This document shows, piece by piece, positions 56,316 to 64,000 of a stretch of 64,000 nucleotides of DNA. The DNA comes from Campylobacter concisus (lineage in GTDB: Bacteria; Campylobacterota; Campylobacteria; Campylobacterales; Campylobacteraceae): NCBI RefSeq assembly GCF_015679985.1, contig NZ_CP049239.1:310001-374000 (forward strand). The letters run 5' to 3'. Under the pieces are notes generated by a model. That model was not told where the DNA came from. It saw only the letters and a program-made list of their open reading frames with translations, and ran no database searches. The position numbers and the translations under genes were made by a program. Within the stretch, counting starts at the first letter, position 1; each line of letters starts with the position of its first letter.

Positions 56316-56817
56316 AATTCATCTTTTTATCAGCTTTTGCGGTGAGAAATTTAGCCCAAAAATGCTAGATAAAAAAGATCGCAAAAGAGTAAAAAAATAC
56401 CCAAATTTAATAAAACAAAACTCATTTAAAATATCTCGCTACTTAAAATTTAAAGCAAAGATGCGAGGTAAAATCTGTCTTTCTCATAAAGAAAATATCG
56501 CAGTTTTAGCCATTTCAAAAGAAAAGATCGGGGTCGATGTAGAAGAGCTAAAGCAGAGAAATTTTGACGCAGTAGCTAGCTTTTGCTTTACAAAAGATGA
56601 GAGCAAAATTTTGGCAAATGCAAAAGATAAAACTCAAAAATTTTATGAAATTTATACTGCAAAAGAGGCGATTTTAAAGCTTAAAAATTTATCGTTTAGC
56701 GATCTTGGTACTACCAGCTACGATGAAATGGCAAAAAAATACTTAATTATTAATAATTCATTTATTATTTGCCTTGCATTTAAGCAATGCAAAGATATAA
56801 TTATTAAACTTTTGTAA
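56296..56817 (+). CDS. 4'-phosphopantetheinyl transferase (ApeB-like)
   Basis: 173 residues of the Sfp/AcpT superfamily. Metal-binding motif IGVDVEELKQRNF (about 77-89) and KFYEIYTAKEAILKLKN (about 115-131) with the catalytic KEA. It transfers phosphopantetheine from CoA to a Ser of carrier proteins. The two ACPs at 62.6-63.1 kb (DSVD and DSID sites) are obvious clients. AcpS-type enzymes usually serve fatty acid ACP, so this Sfp-type one is probably dedicated to the polyene cluster. Confidence 0.82.
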   Translation: MPIKRGEIHLFISFCGEKFSPKMLDKKDRKRVKKYPNLIKQNSFKISRYLKFKAKMRGKICLSHKENIAVLAISKEKIGVDVEELKQRNFDAVASFCFTKDESKILANAKDKTQKFYEIYTAKEAILKLKNLSFSDLGTTSYDEMAKKYLIINNSFIICLAFKQCKDIIIKLL

Positions 56818-56840
56818 TTTTTAACATTAAAAGGTAAAGA

Positions 56841-57218
56841 TTGTTTATAAAAAAAATAGTCATGATCCTTGCTATTTCGCTTTTTGCTCTTGGATGTGCA
56901 AAGAAATTTGATACACCGCAGATAGCAGATTTTGACTTGAAAACATTTAAGGTAAGCTCATCAAAGGGACTGCTTTTGCTTTACGTGCAAAATAGCAAGA
57001 ATGAGTATAAATTTAGCCTTGTAAACGCACTTGGCGCGCCAGAAGCTAGGCGAATTTTAAAAGAAGGTAGCTTTAAAAATTTAGGTTTTTTACCACCAAA
57101 TAGTGCCTATAATGAACTTTTTATAAAAGTGCTAGAGATGATAAAAGATGAAAAAAAAGAGCAAAAATTTATGATAGATGATCAATATTATGAGGTAGAA
57201 AGTGTTGATCTACGTTAG
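56841..57218 (+). CDS. Lipoprotein of the polyene cluster (DUF3261-like)
   Basis: 125 residues from TTG 56841, AAAGG upstream. Lipobox SLFALGC, Cys at about residue 19. The rest is a small mixed beta fold with no known motif. DUF3261-type lipoproteins occur in aryl polyene clusters, and I tentatively place it there by size and context. It may help move the polyene-lipid to the outer membrane. The next gene starts 17 bases inside its end. Confidence 0.6.
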   Translation: MFIKKIVMILAISLFALGCAKKFDTPQIADFDLKTFKVSSSKGLLLLYVQNSKNEYKFSLVNALGAPEARRILKEGSFKNLGFLPPNSAYNELFIKVLEMIKDEKKEQKFMIDDQYYEVESVDLR

Positions 57219-58371
57219 CAAACCAGCCATTATCAGTGCCGCAGGGAGCAGCAGTGATGAGAATTTAAGCTCGCTTTTAAGTGGAAAGAGATTTCTAGGC
57301 CTTAGCAGTGAGTTTCATCCTGAGAATAAATTTTTAGTAGCGAAATTTGATAAGACGCTGCCAGAGTTTGCCAAGAAGACAAAAGAACACTTTAAAACAA
57401 GAACCAATGCTTTGCTTCTAAACACGCTTATTGAGCTTGACGATGAGATCAAGAGGGCTATCAAAAAATTTGGTAAGAGCCGTGTAGGTGTTATTTTAGG
57501 CACTACAACGAGTGGAATTGAAGAAAATTTTTGGACCTTTAAAGAGTATATAAAAACTGAAATTTTTGATAAAAGCAAGTTTGGCATAGATAGAAACTGT
57601 CTTGCAAATGTGACTGAATTTGTGAGCGAATTTTATGGATTAGAAGGTCCAAGTTTTTGTGTTTCAACTGCCTGTACTTCTGGTGTTAAGGCGATTATTG
57701 AGGCACAAAGACTAATAAAAAGCGATATTTGCGATGCGGTTATATGCGGCGGCGTCGATAGTTTAAACACCTTAACCATAAATGGCTTTAACTCACTTAG
57801 CATTTTAAGTCAAAAACCAAGCGAACCCTTTTCTAAAAATAGAGAGGGCATAAACATAGGCGAGGGAGCTGGGTTATTTTTGCTGAGCCGTGATGAAATT
57901 TCAAACGTCGTGGTCGCTGGCTCGGCCTCAAACTGCGACGCTTTTCATATGACGCAGCCTGATTTTAGTGCCAAAATGGCAATTTGTTGTATAGAAGAAG
58001 CTTTAAAAAAAGCTGACATGAGAGGCGTAGACTATGTAAATTTGCATGGCACTGGCACGCAAGCAAATGACAAAATGGAGGCAAAAGCTGTAAATTTAAC
58101 GCTTGGCTTTGCATATGCTAGCTCGTTAAAGCCACAGATCGGTCATACGCTAGGAGCCGCTGGAGCAATAGAAAGCGCCATTTGCGCCATACTTTGCATG
58201 CAAGAAAATAGCACCTTGCCGCCACACGTTTATGACGGCGAGTATGATGAGAGTTTGGAGGCTATAAATTTAGTAAAAAGTGGCACGAAATTTGACGTAA
58301 AAACAGCGATGTCACTATCTTTTGCATTTGGCGGAGATAACGCCGCGATAATATTTAAAAGAGTGAGATGA
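57202..58371 (+). CDS. Beta-ketoacyl-ACP synthase (ApeO-like)
   Basis: 389 residues, start GTG 57202. Thiolase fold with the full Cys-His-His set: C158 (STACTSG), H282 (NLHGTGTQ) and H315 (PQIGHTLGAAG). Also EGAGLFLLSRDE and SLSFAFGGDNAAI. It condenses an acyl or aryl primer with malonyl-ACP. The N-terminal 60 residues diverge from FabF. Next to a dehydratase, ketoreductase and a second KS, it fits the KS of an aryl polyene iterative synthase. Confidence 0.82.
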   Translation: MLIYVSKPAIISAAGSSSDENLSSLLSGKRFLGLSSEFHPENKFLVAKFDKTLPEFAKKTKEHFKTRTNALLLNTLIELDDEIKRAIKKFGKSRVGVILGTTTSGIEENFWTFKEYIKTEIFDKSKFGIDRNCLANVTEFVSEFYGLEGPSFCVSTACTSGVKAIIEAQRLIKSDICDAVICGGVDSLNTLTINGFNSLSILSQKPSEPFSKNREGINIGEGAGLFLLSRDEISNVVVAGSASNCDAFHMTQPDFSAKMAICCIEEALKKADMRGVDYVNLHGTGTQANDKMEAKAVNLTLGFAYASSLKPQIGHTLGAAGAIESAICAILCMQENSTLPPHVYDGEYDESLEAINLVKSGTKFDVKTAMSLSFAFGGDNAAIIFKRVR

Positions 58372-58811
58372 TGATAAGTGATTATTTACCGCACAGTAGC
58401 GCCATAACCCTGATCGATGAAATTTTAGAATTTACCCCTTGTGAGAGCATAAAAGTAAGAAGCGTGATAAATGAGCAAACTCCATTTTTGGAAGATGGGA
58501 AATTTTACATGCAAAAGGCGATTGAGATGATGGCTCAAAGCCTTGGAATTTATGACTCAAAGATGCGTGAACTAAGGGGCGAGAAGGCGATATTTGGCTT
58601 TTTGCTTGGCAGTAGAAAATTTGAAATTTTTAGGCCGTATTTTAAATTGGGCGATGAGATAGTGATCGTCTCAAAGTGCTCGATCCAAGATGAGAGTGGA
58701 TTTGGCGTTTATGACAGTGAGCTTTTTGTAAACGGCAAGCTTGGCGCAAGGGCGGTTTTAAATGTGATGAGCCCTGATGAAGAATTTGTAAAAAAGGCAC
58801 TTAGTGAGTAA
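58368..58811 (+). CDS. Hotdog-fold 3-hydroxyacyl-ACP dehydratase (ApeP-like)
   Basis: 147 residues. Starts ISDYLPHSSAITLIDEI, as ApeP/FabZ-type proteins do (LPH...LLD). The catalytic helix is AIEMMAQSLG, with the Glu of FabZ's EAMAQ, but the GHFP histidine loop is not recognisable, as expected for the ApeP branch. It would remove water after each ketoreduction to make the conjugated double bonds. Overlaps both neighbours. Confidence 0.8.
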   Translation: MMISDYLPHSSAITLIDEILEFTPCESIKVRSVINEQTPFLEDGKFYMQKAIEMMAQSLGIYDSKMRELRGEKAIFGFLLGSRKFEIFRPYFKLGDEIVIVSKCSIQDESGFGVYDSELFVNGKLGARAVLNVMSPDEEFVKKALSE

Positions 58812-59523
58812 GAGAGTATTGATAACCGGATCAAGTAGAGGCATAGGAGCTAGCATAGCTAGGCGCCTTGCTAACGAGTACGAAGTGGTACTTCACGCAA
58901 GAAGTAAGAGTGATGAGCTTTTAAAGATAGCTAGTGAGCTTGGGGCTAAATTTTTGACATTTGACGTTGCTGACACTGCTGCGGCTAAAGAGGCCATAGA
59001 AGCTGACATGGAGGCAAATGGCGTTTATTACGGCGTTATTTTAAACGCTGGCATAACAAGGGATAATACCTTTGTGGGGTTAAGCGACGAAGAGTGGTTT
59101 GACGTGATAGATGTAAATTTAAATGGCTTTTACAACGTCCTAAGACCAGCGCTAATGCCCATGATAAGGGCTAGAAAGCCAGCTAGGATAGTAACACTAA
59201 GCTCTGTTTCAGGGGTTATTGGCAACAGAGGTCAGGTGAATTACTCAGCTAGCAAAGCTGGCATCATAGGAGCTAGCAAAGCCCTTGCAGTAGAGTTTGC
59301 AAGTAGAGGCATAACAGTAAACTGCGTAGCTCCAGGGCTTATAAAGACAGATATGAGCGAAGAAATTTTAAATAGCGACTTTTTAGATGAGGTACTAAAG
59401 GTCATACCTGCAAAAAGAGCTGGCGAAGCAGATGAGGTGGCAGGACTTGTTAAATTTTTACTAAGCGACGAGGCTAGCTACATCACAAGGCAAGTGATCG
59501 GCGTAAATGGAGGACTTTGCTAA
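58804..59523 (+). CDS. 3-oxoacyl-ACP reductase, SDR type (ApeQ-like)
   Basis: 239 residues from GTG. Rossmann motif TGSSRGIG (8-15), NAG at 81-83, Ser 133/134, and YSASK with Y147 and K151. C-terminal GVNGGLC as in FabG. NADPH-dependent ketoreduction in the polyene cycle. The stop overlaps the next ATG (TAATG). This is a second FabG-like protein; housekeeping fabG should be elsewhere. Confidence 0.88.
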   Translation: MSKRVLITGSSRGIGASIARRLANEYEVVLHARSKSDELLKIASELGAKFLTFDVADTAAAKEAIEADMEANGVYYGVILNAGITRDNTFVGLSDEEWFDVIDVNLNGFYNVLRPALMPMIRARKPARIVTLSSVSGVIGNRGQVNYSASKAGIIGASKALAVEFASRGITVNCVAPGLIKTDMSEEILNSDFLDEVLKVIPAKRAGEADEVAGLVKFLLSDEASYITRQVIGVNGGLC

Positions 59524-60776
59524 TGCGTGTATTTGTCACAGGTATCGGCGCAGTCAGTGCTTTTGGCAACAGCTGGGAGGAGATTAGGGCTAAATTTCTT
59601 GAAGGTAAAAACGCTGTTAGATACATGAGCGAGTGGGAGAGCTGCAAAGATCTAAACACGCGCCTAGCCGCACCTATCATAGACTACAAATATCCACAAG
59701 AGTGGGATAGAAAACAGCTAAGAAGCCTTGGTAAGGTCTCGTGTTATAGCGTGCACGCAGCTGGACTTGCCTTAAAAGATGCTGGATTATTAAAAGGTGA
59801 TGAGTTAAATGAGTCAAATTTAGACCCAAGCGTGCAAGATGGTAGAATGGGTGTAGCAAGCGGCTCAAGTACTGGTAGTACAGACTCCATTCTTGATATG
59901 GCAAAGCTAGTTTTGGACATGGATAGTGGCTTTAATGCAAATACCTACATAAAAATGATGCCTCATACCACGGCAGCAAATATCGCGCTATTTTACTCGC
60001 TAAAAGGGCGCATCATCCCTACATCTTCGGCATGCACAAGCGGTTCGCACGCCATTGGCTACGCATACGAGAGCATAAAAAATGGCAGCATAGATATGAT
60101 GCTAGCTGGAGGGGCTGAAGAGCTTTGCGTGAGCGAGGCATACGTCTTTGACAAGCTTTACGCGACTAGTGTAAAAAACAGCACGCCAAATTTGAGTCCA
60201 ACACCGTTTGAAAAAGATAGAGATGGCTTGGTGCTTGGCGAGGGAGCTGGATTTTTGGTACTTGAAAGTGAAGAGAGTGCATTAAAAAGAGGAGCTAAAA
60301 TTTACGCTGAGGTCGTTGGCTTTGGCTCGACGTGTGACGGCACGCACATCACAAGACCACAAAGCGCTACGATGAAAGCGGCGATGAGCTTAGCGCTTAT
60401 AGACGCAAATTTAGAGCCAAAAAGTATAGGCTACGTAAATGCTCATGCGACTGCGACAAAACATGGCGACATAGCCGAGAGTATCGCTACAAACGAGCTT
60501 TTTGGAGAGGATATTGCCATTAGCTCGCTTAAAAGTTATCTTGGCCATACGCTTGGCGCTTGTGGTGGACTGGAGGCGATCGCCTCTATCATGATGATGA
60601 GAGAAGAGCTATTTTTTCCAAATATAAATTTAAACGTGATCGATCCCGAGTGTGCAAAGCTAAACTATTTAAAAGAGCCAACTCCGATAAAAACGGACTT
60701 TGTTATGAGCAATAACTTTGCATTTGGTGGTGTAAATACATCTTTGATATTTAAAAGAGCTAAAAACATTTTTTAA
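59523..60776 (+). CDS. Beta-ketoacyl-ACP synthase II-like (ApeR-like)
   Basis: 417 residues. Catalytic C171 (TSSACTSGSHAIGYA), H308 (NAHATATKHGD) and H342 (SYLGHTLGA). Also KDRDGLVLGEGAGFLVLE and SNNFAFGGVNTSLIFKR. It is closer to FabF/ApeR than the KS at 57.2 kb. It probably performs chain extension together with the chain-length-factor-like protein encoded at 61.2 kb. Confidence 0.87.
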   Translation: MRVFVTGIGAVSAFGNSWEEIRAKFLEGKNAVRYMSEWESCKDLNTRLAAPIIDYKYPQEWDRKQLRSLGKVSCYSVHAAGLALKDAGLLKGDELNESNLDPSVQDGRMGVASGSSTGSTDSILDMAKLVLDMDSGFNANTYIKMMPHTTAANIALFYSLKGRIIPTSSACTSGSHAIGYAYESIKNGSIDMMLAGGAEELCVSEAYVFDKLYATSVKNSTPNLSPTPFEKDRDGLVLGEGAGFLVLESEESALKRGAKIYAEVVGFGSTCDGTHITRPQSATMKAAMSLALIDANLEPKSIGYVNAHATATKHGDIAESIATNELFGEDIAISSLKSYLGHTLGACGGLEAIASIMMMREELFFPNINLNVIDPECAKLNYLKEPTPIKTDFVMSNNFAFGGVNTSLIFKRAKNIF

Positions 60777-60787
60777 AAAGGATAAAC

Positions 60788-61204
60788 ATGAAAAAATTAG
60801 TTTCATTAGTTGCCATTTTGGCATTTGCTACAAGTCTTAATGCAAGAGATGATGTGAAATATCACTCACTTGATTTCCTAAATGGCCCAAAAGCTAAAAA
60901 TTTCTTACTTCCAAATGTAAGTATCAGCTTTGGCACAGGCTATAGCGGTCAGGTAATTGTAAAAGATCTAACATCAAATAAAAAGACAAATGGTTTTAAT
61001 AAAAGTGATGAAGAGGCATGCCAAATCGCACTTCTTTCGGCTTTAAAGACTTTCCAAGAAAGAGCATTAAAAGAAGGTGGCACAAAGGTTGTAAATTTAA
61101 CTGGCTACTACAAAAAACAGCCATTTAACTCAAAAACTCAGTTCCAGTGTGGAAGCGGTGCTTTGATGTCCGGCGTTACTCTAAAAGGTGATATCGCGAA
61201 ATAA
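60788..61204 (+). CDS. Small periplasmic protein of the polyene cluster
   Basis: 138 residues with a signal peptide (1-19, ending SLNA). The mature protein has NKKTNGFNKSDEEACQIALLSAL, a GG-V-N pattern (GGTKVVNLTGYY) and FQCGSGALMSGVTLKGDI, with two conserved cysteines. Similar small proteins are often mislabelled as excinuclease ATPase subunits in databases; there is no ATPase motif. AAAAGG upstream. The stop overlaps the next gene. Function unknown. Confidence 0.7.
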   Translation: MKKLVSLVAILAFATSLNARDDVKYHSLDFLNGPKAKNFLLPNVSISFGTGYSGQVIVKDLTSNKKTNGFNKSDEEACQIALLSALKTFQERALKEGGTKVVNLTGYYKKQPFNSKTQFQCGSGALMSGVTLKGDIAK

Positions 61205-61872
61205 TGAAATTTCAAGTTGATTTTTTTGGCGTAATAGCTTATGGCGATGTCGGCGAGGATCTAGCTAGATATAAAAAAGAATTTGATCTAGCAAAGATCC
61301 CACCGATTCAAAGAAGAAGGCTAAGCAGTGCTGCAAAGTGCGCTTTTAGCTTGCTTAGTGGCTTTGATAAGCTTGATATGCCAGTTATTTTTAGCTCATA
61401 TGAAGGAGAGATAAATCGCTGCTTTAAGCTAGAGACTACACTGGCAAAAGCTGAGCCGGTTTCGCCTACATCGTTTTCACTTTCTGTGCATAACGCTATC
61501 TCGTCGCTTCTTAGCATAGAAGCTAAAAATCACAATGAAATTCTTGCCATATCATCATTTAGTCCGGTTGAAGATGCCTTGCAAGCTGCATTTTTAAGAC
61601 TAAATGATGGATATGAACAGGTGCTAATACTTGCCTATCATGAGTCGATAAAGCAGAGTTATTTTGATGAGAAAAAGCCGTCATTTATGCTCGCTCTTGT
61701 TGTCTCAAAGGCAAAAAATGAGAGAGTTTTAACTCTAAAAAGAGCTAAAAAGGAAAAAGAAATTTGCGGGAATTTATTAAAAAGCTTTATTGTAAATTTT
61801 GATCCAAAAATATCAAAAAGCTGGCAAAGTTGTAGTTATTCTTCGTCTTGGAATTTTAGCTATGAGCCTTAA
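61204..61872 (+). CDS. Ketosynthase-like chain-length-factor protein (ApeC-like)
   Basis: 222 residues resembling the N-terminal half of a ketosynthase: IQRRRLSSAAKCAFSLL, VIFSSYEGEINRCFKL, PVSPTSFSLSVHNAISSLLSIEAKNHNE and QVLILAYHES. The active-site Cys position is not Cys, so it should be a non-catalytic partner. In aryl polyene systems ApeC pairs with ApeO or ApeR and helps to set chain length. It overlaps the acyltransferase gene. Confidence 0.77.
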   Translation: MKFQVDFFGVIAYGDVGEDLARYKKEFDLAKIPPIQRRRLSSAAKCAFSLLSGFDKLDMPVIFSSYEGEINRCFKLETTLAKAEPVSPTSFSLSVHNAISSLLSIEAKNHNEILAISSFSPVEDALQAAFLRLNDGYEQVLILAYHESIKQSYFDEKKPSFMLALVVSKAKNERVLTLKRAKKEKEICGNLLKSFIVNFDPKISKSWQSCSYSSSWNFSYEP

Positions 61873-62608
61873 AATTTTAAGAACCGGATCTTTCTTTTTA
61901 TTTTTTGCGATCATTTGCATAAGCGGGGATTTACTGCTTGTGCCAGTAGTGCTTTTGGGGCTAAATAAATTTAAATTTATACAAAATTTATGCCGTGATC
62001 TAGTTAGAATTTCTTGGGGATTTTTTATAAAAGTTACTAAAATTTGTGGGTGTTTGGACTATAAATTTGAGCTTAGTGAGCTAAATGGCGGATCAAATTT
62101 AGTCATAGCAAACCACCCTTCGCTTCTTGATGTGGTCTTTTTGGTTTCAAAATTTAAAAGGATAAACTGCATCGTAAAGGGCGAGCTTGGTAAAAATATA
62201 TTTTTATTTGCTGCTATTAGGGCGTGCAACTATATACTAAACACAAATAACGAGGAATTTTTACAAAAAAGCGTAGAGGTTTTAAAAGGTGGTGAAAATT
62301 TATTAATTTTCCCAGAAGGCACACGTACGAAAGATGAAATTATTTTTCATAAGGCAGCAGCTTATATGGGTGTAAAAGGCGCTAAAAATATTGTATGTAT
62401 TGGCATCAATATGCACCCAAGAAGCCTTAGAAAAAATGAACCATGGTATAAAATACCAGATGAAAAGATAAAATATTATTTTAAAGAGATGAAAAATTTT
62501 GATGTTGATATGTTTTTAAAGGATAGGCCAAGCCCCGTGAGGGCTAGGGCAATGCATGATGAGATAAGTAAAATTTATAAGGAGGAATTTGGTGAAAGAG
62601 CTAGTTAA
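61862..62608 (+). CDS. 1-acylglycerol-3-phosphate acyltransferase-like protein (ApeD-like)
   Basis: 248 residues from ATG 61862. N-terminal hydrophobic helix, then the acyltransferase block I NHPSLLDV (HX4D) and block III FPEGTRTKD. In aryl polyene clusters an LPLAT-type enzyme transfers the finished chain from ACP to a lipid or sugar acceptor in the inner membrane. Confidence 0.85.
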   Translation: MSLKILRTGSFFLFFAIICISGDLLLVPVVLLGLNKFKFIQNLCRDLVRISWGFFIKVTKICGCLDYKFELSELNGGSNLVIANHPSLLDVVFLVSKFKRINCIVKGELGKNIFLFAAIRACNYILNTNNEEFLQKSVEVLKGGENLLIFPEGTRTKDEIIFHKAAAYMGVKGAKNIVCIGINMHPRSLRKNEPWYKIPDEKIKYYFKEMKNFDVDMFLKDRPSPVRARAMHDEISKIYKEEFGERAS

Positions 62609-62849
62609 TGATATAAAAGAGTTGATCATCACAAGCTTAAATTTAGAGGATATGAAGCCAAGCGATATCGATGAGAATGCGCCACTTTTTAATGATGGTC
62701 TTGGGCTTGATAGCGTTGATGCTTTAGAGCTTGGGCTTGCGGTGCAGAAAAAATATGGCCTCGTGCTTGACTCAAAGAGTGCAAATCTAAAAGAGATATT
62801 TTTTAGCGTATCTTCTCTTGCAAAATACATTTACGAAAATAGGAAATAA
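62592..62849 (+). CDS. Acyl carrier protein 1 (ApeE-like)
   Basis: 85 residues from GTG 62592, with GGAGG at 62581-62585. The phosphopantetheine Ser is S41 in GLGLDSVDALELGLAV. Acidic, helical. The first of two tandem carrier genes; the PPTase at 56.3 kb is the likely activator. One ACP may carry the primer and the other the growing chain. Confidence 0.9.
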   Translation: MKELVNDIKELIITSLNLEDMKPSDIDENAPLFNDGLGLDSVDALELGLAVQKKYGLVLDSKSANLKEIFFSVSSLAKYIYENRK

Positions 62850-62851
62850 CG

Positions 62852-63097
62852 ATGAGTGAAAAAGAAATTTTTGAAATTTTAAAGAAAGCCTTGATCGATC
62901 TTTTTGAGATAGATGAGAGCAAGATAAAGCCAGAGACTAGGATATATGAGGATTTGCAGATCGATAGCATCGACGCTATTGATATGATTGATTACATCAA
63001 ACGTCAAACCGGGCATAGGCTGATGCCAGAGGATTTTAAAAACGTAAAAACGCTTGATGATATCGTAAAAGCCGTAGCAAAGAAATTTGAAGCATAA
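62852..63097 (+). CDS. Acyl carrier protein 2 (ApeF-like)
   Basis: 81 residues, phosphopantetheine Ser S39 in LQIDSIDAIDMIDY. It begins 2 bases after ACP 1. Sequence outside the DSx motif differs from ACP 1, so the two are not a recent duplication. Confidence 0.9.
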   Translation: MSEKEIFEILKKALIDLFEIDESKIKPETRIYEDLQIDSIDAIDMIDYIKRQTGHRLMPEDFKNVKTLDDIVKAVAKKFEA

Positions 63098-63632
63098 AAT
63101 AGTAAACCTAGCACTAGTTTTAGCAAGCATTGCTTACCCTTTAGTGCTATTTTTTTGGCAAGAGAACGCCACTTTGATATTTGATTTTTTATGTGTGCTT
63201 TGGGGGCTTAGAGCCTATTTTGAAAGTGGCAAGAAAAGGCAGGTTTGCTTATTGGCTAGCTTGTTTTTTGCCGTCTGCGCTATTTTTAGAAGCGTAAATT
63301 TAGCACTTTTATATCCAAGTATCGTAAGCCTTGGCTTTTTGGCTCTCTTTTTTTACAGCTTAAAGGGCGAGGCTGTTATAACCAAAATCGCTAGATTAAA
63401 AGAGAAAAATATAGATAAAAAGGTCGTTAGCTACACAAGAGAGTTAACAAAAATTTGGTGCTTATTTTTTATATTTAATGCGATTTTAGCATTTGTTTTA
63501 TCGTGCTTTGAAAATAAATTTTATTGGAGCATTTACTGCTCCTTTATCTCTTATATTTTGATGGGATTTTTGTTTTTTGGAGAAATTTTATATCGTAAAA
63601 TTTTTATTTTAAAGAGGAAAAATGGAGTTTGA
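63087..63632 (+). CDS. Polytopic membrane protein of the polyene cluster (COG4648/ApeG-like)
   Basis: 181 residues from TTG 63087, overlapping ACP 2. Five or six hydrophobic helices, and the motif YTRELTKIWCLFFIFNA, which I recognise from the COG4648 membrane proteins found beside ACP pairs in aryl polyene clusters. Role unproven. Confidence 0.72.
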   Translation: MKHKIVNLALVLASIAYPLVLFFWQENATLIFDFLCVLWGLRAYFESGKKRQVCLLASLFFAVCAIFRSVNLALLYPSIVSLGFLALFFYSLKGEAVITKIARLKEKNIDKKVVSYTRELTKIWCLFFIFNAILAFVLSCFENKFYWSIYCSFISYILMGFLFFGEILYRKIFILKRKNGV

Positions 63633-64000
63633 AAATAGTCTAAAAGAGTTTAAATTTGTTAATATTGATAAAAATTTATACTCACAAGTTGGTATTTTTG
63701 GGGCAAATTTAAAAGAATATGGCGTGAGTGAGATAGAGATCTATCTAAGTGAAACTTTTGACTTTTGTGTCGCCTTTTTTGGAGCACTTGCAGTTGGTAT
63801 TAGGCCGATTTTGCTTGCAAAGCCCATTTTTAGTAGTGATAAATTTAATATCAATGATGAAAATTTCAAGAATTTTTTGGCTCCAGCTAGAAATATAGAG
63901 CCAAAATTTAATCTAAATTCTACTTTTTTTCTTCAAACTTCGGGTTCGACCGGAAAGAGCAAAAATATCCCAAAAAGACTTGGTGCGATGATAGAAGAAG
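63622..64000 (+). CDS. AMP-dependent acyl/aryl ligase (ApeH-like), partial
   Basis: 126 residues visible to the window edge. The adenylate-forming motif TSGSTGKSK lies near residues 106-114. It should activate an aryl acid (for example 4-hydroxybenzoate or cinnamate-type) or an acyl group and load it on an ACP. The start overlaps the previous gene by 11 bases. The substrate pocket lies beyond the window. Confidence 0.8.
   Translation, partial: MEFENSLKEFKFVNIDKNLYSQVGIFGANLKEYGVSEIEIYLSETFDFCVAFFGALAVGIRPILLAKPIFSSDKFNINDENFKNFLAPARNIEPKFNLNSTFFLQTSGSTGKSKNIPKRLGAMIEE

Noticed and set aside
57202-60776. A second housekeeping fatty acid (fab) operon
   Set aside because: The Sfp-type PPTase, half-ketosynthase, two divergent ACPs, LPLAT and AMP-ligase together fit a secondary-metabolite polyene cluster better than fatty acid synthesis.

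Overview
The window is AT-rich DNA from a Campylobacter species. I infer a relative of C. concisus/C. curvus rather than C. jejuni. The basis is tightly packed, overlapping genes and gene orders known from C. jejuni: SurA-like chaperone–gltX–malic enzyme–upp–mqnA (Cj1289–Cj1285 order), selA–selB–DsbC-like (Cj1378–Cj1380), P19/FTR1 iron uptake (Cj1658–Cj1664), and der–aroK–trpS–serS–pflB with DMT–kdsA–ribH–nusB–pyrF (Cj0381–Cj0390). No insertion sequence, CRISPR array or rRNA was seen. There is one tRNA, tRNA-Ser(GCT).

Layout. 1–2.2 kb: partial moeA (molybdenum cofactor) and a YedE-type selenium-transport protein. 2.4–4.5 kb: a TonB-dependent siderophore receptor broken by two single-base frameshifts. 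4.6–10.3 kb: housekeeping block, with a barnase-like RNase and its barstar inhibitor inserted between upp and mqnA. 10.4–24.1 kb: formate dehydrogenase/selenium region. It holds a TorD-type chaperone and a polyferredoxin on the minus strand, an ATPase + HNH nuclease pair that looks like a Septu-type defence module, selA–selB, a DsbC-like protein, and the fdh operon. fdhA has an in-frame UGA (selenocysteine) followed by a SECIS-like hairpin. 24.3–32.4 kb: the FTR1/P19 iron-uptake operon with ABC permeases, an ATPase, a thioredoxin-like lipoprotein and another lipoprotein. 32.4–41.1 kb: a DUF2920 protein, the flagellar protein PflB, serS, trpS, aroK and der, with a repeat-filled gap between aroK and trpS. 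41.2–47.8 kb: DMT exporter, kdsA, an SMR transporter pair, a haem/lactoferrin-type TonB receptor, ribH, nusB and pyrF. kdsA, the SMR pair and ribH are clearly richer in GC than their surroundings. 47.9–54.1 kb: an amber-interrupted small gene, tRNA-Ser and a 1,724-residue LapA-like repeat adhesin. 54.1–55.6 kb: LemA and a TPM-domain protein.

From about 56.3 kb to the right edge the genes form what looks like an aryl polyene (APE) pigment cluster. In order they are a phosphopantetheinyl transferase, a lipoprotein, ketosynthase, dehydratase, ketoreductase, second ketosynthase, a small periplasmic protein, a ketosynthase-like chain-length-factor protein, an acyltransferase, two acyl carrier proteins, a membrane protein and the start of an AMP-ligase. 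The cluster runs off the window.

The parts connect. MoeA, YedE, SelA/SelB, the TorD chaperone and the fdh operon all serve one molybdo/tungsto-selenoenzyme that feeds formate electrons to a menaquinone-based chain (MqnA). The two TonB receptors and the P19 system serve iron supply. The adhesin and the polyene cluster are surface functions. The most interesting accessory items are the polyene cluster, the adhesin with a Ca-loop-like motif at the start of many repeats and two candidate LapG sites, the barnase–barstar pair inside a housekeeping operon, and the ATPase–HNH module inside the formate/selenium locus.
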